Shown piece after piece: positions 4,973 to 6,119 of a stretch of 6,119 nt of DNA. The position numbers and the translations under genes are program-made. Each line of letters starts with the position of its first letter. Within the stretch, counting starts at the first letter, position 1. The notes under the pieces were generated by a model. That model was not told the origin of the DNA. It was given only the letters and a program-made list of their open reading frames with translations, and searched no databases. Source of the stretch: Candidatus Peribacteraceae bacterium (GTDB lineage: Bacteria; Patescibacteriota; Gracilibacteria; Peribacterales; Peribacteraceae); NCBI GenBank assembly GCA_028717505.1, contig JAQUNQ010000065.1:1-6119 (forward strand), written 5' to 3'.

Positions 4973-6119
4973 GAATCTCCGAACTCGCCGGCAAGTCCAT
5001 CTGCATCCTCGGCTTCGGCCGTGAGGGACGAGCCATGCTCAAGGCGCTGCAGGAATATGCGCCAGGATGCCGCATCACGATTGCGGACAGGAATAAGGAA
5101 TTGGAAAGAAAGAATTATGATACGCAACTTGGAGAGGGATATCTCAGTAACCTCGACCGCTTCGAGGTGATCATCAAGTCCCCCGGTATCCCCCCAAACT
5201 CAAAACTCAAAACTCAAAACTCAAAACTCACTACGCCCACACAAATCTTCTTTGACACCATCAAGGACTCCGGGGCAACAGTGATCGGCGTCACCGGCTC
5301 CAAAGGCAAGAGCACGACGGCGAGTTTGATCGCCGCAATCCTGAAGGCCGCAGGGAAGGACGTGCTCCTCATCGGCAACATCGGCGAGCCTGCCATCGCT
5401 CACCTGAAGGACGCGCAGCCGGGTGCGCTCTTCGTCATGGAGATGAGCAGCTACCAGCTCATGGACCTGACGGTGAGTCCGCGCATTGCTGTCATCACCG
5501 CCTTCTTCCCCGAGCACCTCGACTACCACGGATCGCTCGAGGCGTACAAGGAGGCAAAGAAGCACATCGCGCGCTTCCAGACGAAGGACGACCGCGTGTT
5601 TTTCGCGGCTGATTCCGCTGGTGCGCGTGAGATCGTCGCGGAGAGTCCGGGCAAGCGCATCCCCTTCTCCGCTTCTGATGCCCCCGTCGCCCTCGGGGAA
5701 ACGAAACTCCTCGGCGCGCACAACCTGAGCAACATCGCCGCAGCCTTCCTCGTGAGCCGGGAGCTCGGCGTCCCGAAGGAAGCCGCCGTCGGCGCGATCA
5801 GGAATTTCACCCCCCTGCCCCACCGCCTCCAGAGCCTCGGCGTCATCGGCGGGATCGAGTGGGTGGATGACTCCATTTCCACGACGCCCGAGTCCGCCAT
5901 CGCGGCGCTCGACGCCCTCGACGACCACGTCGCGACGATCATCCTCGGCGGACAGGACCGCGGTTACGACTTCACGCCGCTCGCGAAGAGACTGAAGAAC
6001 TCAAAGGTGCAGACCATCATCCTCCTGCCGGACAGCGGCGCGACGATCCGGAAGGCCATCGAGCAGGAAGGAGTGACCGCCCCCTGCCACGCAGCAGCGA
6101 CAATGAAAGAGGCTGTCAC
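4969..6119 (+). CDS. murD: MurD-type UDP-MurNAc-L-Ala glutamate ligase, probably MurD2 (3' end outside window)
   Basis: A cytoplasmic ATP-dependent Mur ligase that adds glutamate to UDP-MurNAc-L-Ala. Visible here are 383 codons, out of about 450-470 usual. The N-terminal Rossmann domain has ILGFGREG (13-20). The central domain has the P-loop GVTGSKGKST (107-116), GNIGEPA (136-142), EMSSYQL (158-164), FPEHLDYHG (180-188) and a lysine at about 197 in the place of the carbamylated one. GAHNLSNIAAAF precedes the C-terminal domain, which has HRLQ (285-288), DDSISTTPES (300-309) and LGGQDRGYD (326-334). Classical D-Glu MurD has NDSKATN at the 300-306 site; loss of that Lys, together with the adjoining murL, points to the L-Glu-adding MurD2 type (inference). 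The ATG overlaps the murL stop by 4 bp. An insert coded by 7-bp tandem repeats (residues 77-87) sits in the N-terminal domain, before the P-loop. Confidence 0.9.
   Translation, partial: MRISELAGKSICILGFGREGRAMLKALQEYAPGCRITIADRNKELERKNYDTQLGEGYLSNLDRFEVIIKSPGIPPNSKLKTQNSKLTTPTQIFFDTIKDSGATVIGVTGSKGKSTTASLIAAILKAAGKDVLLIGNIGEPAIAHLKDAQPGALFVMEMSSYQLMDLTVSPRIAVITAFFPEHLDYHGSLEAYKEAKKHIARFQTKDDRVFFAADSAGAREIVAESPGKRIPFSASDAPVALGETKLLGAHNLSNIAAAFLVSRELGVPKEAAVGAIRNFTPLPHRLQSLGVIGGIEWVDDSISTTPESAIAALDALDDHVATIILGGQDRGYDFTPLAKRLKNSKVQTIILLPDSGATIRKAIEQEGVTAPCHAAATMKEAV
5196..5230 (+). repeat. Five perfect copies of a 7-bp tandem repeat inside murD
   Basis: AAACTCA is repeated five times without error. 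Three units make 21 bp, so the peptide repeats every seven residues (NSKLKTQ, then NSKL). It follows KSPGIPP and precedes TTPTQIFFD, both family-like. The run is A-rich, unlike the surrounding GC-rich coding sequence. Gain or loss of one unit would shift the frame; only changes of three units keep it. Confidence 0.9.

Noticed and set aside
4295..5127. Minus-strand open frames opposite murL and murD
   Set aside because: They are antisense to clearly conserved Mur enzymes and translate to low-complexity shadow sequence.
5196..5230. CRISPR-like array
   Set aside because: The 7-bp units are directly adjacent with no spacers, lie inside a coding sequence and are far too short for CRISPR repeats.

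Overview
The window is GC-rich, gene-dense bacterial DNA from a chromosome-like locus, with no phage or transposase genes. The host cannot be fixed from sequence alone. A cell-wall gene pair sprinkled with in-frame 'PERSRR'-type and 'NSKLKTQ'-type repeat peptides is a pattern I associate with uncultured bacterial candidate phyla, for example the Peregrinibacteria/Peribacteria branch of the CPR. That placement is a low-confidence inference.

Layout, left to right. Positions 1-293 hold no convincing gene, only a possible leftward promoter and a Shine-Dalgarno-like site near the left edge. Positions 324-1649 (minus) encode a complete glutamate dehydrogenase (gdhA), with a long hairpin over its stop codon. 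A divergent rightward pair follows: a small unrecognised protein (about 1845-2102) and a PRPP-binding phosphoribosyltransferase (2131-2769). Next comes a self-contained leftward unit: promoter at 3309-3336, strong ribosome binding site, a very basic 122-residue protein (2840-3208), and a hairpin-plus-U-tract terminator at 2768-2812. A tRNA-Leu(CAA) gene (3420-3505) leads into a rightward pair, murL (3551-4972) and a MurD-type ligase (4969 to beyond the right edge), which overlap by 4 bp.

The most interesting content is the murL-murD pair. In Xanthomonas, MurD2 adds L-glutamate (not D-glutamate) to UDP-MurNAc-L-Ala, and MurL then epimerises that residue to D-Glu, so a free D-Glu pool from glutamate racemase is not needed. 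The ligase here has a DDSISTT segment where classical MurD has NDSKATN, in line with a MurD2-type enzyme. The glutamate dehydrogenase about 2 kb away could supply L-glutamate, but it lies on the other strand and that link is only suggestive.

A second theme is repeat insertion into these two conserved genes without breaking them. murL carries three GC-rich, partly palindromic inserts, all in frame; the first is flanked by a clear 12-bp direct repeat. murD carries five perfect copies of a 7-bp tandem repeat.
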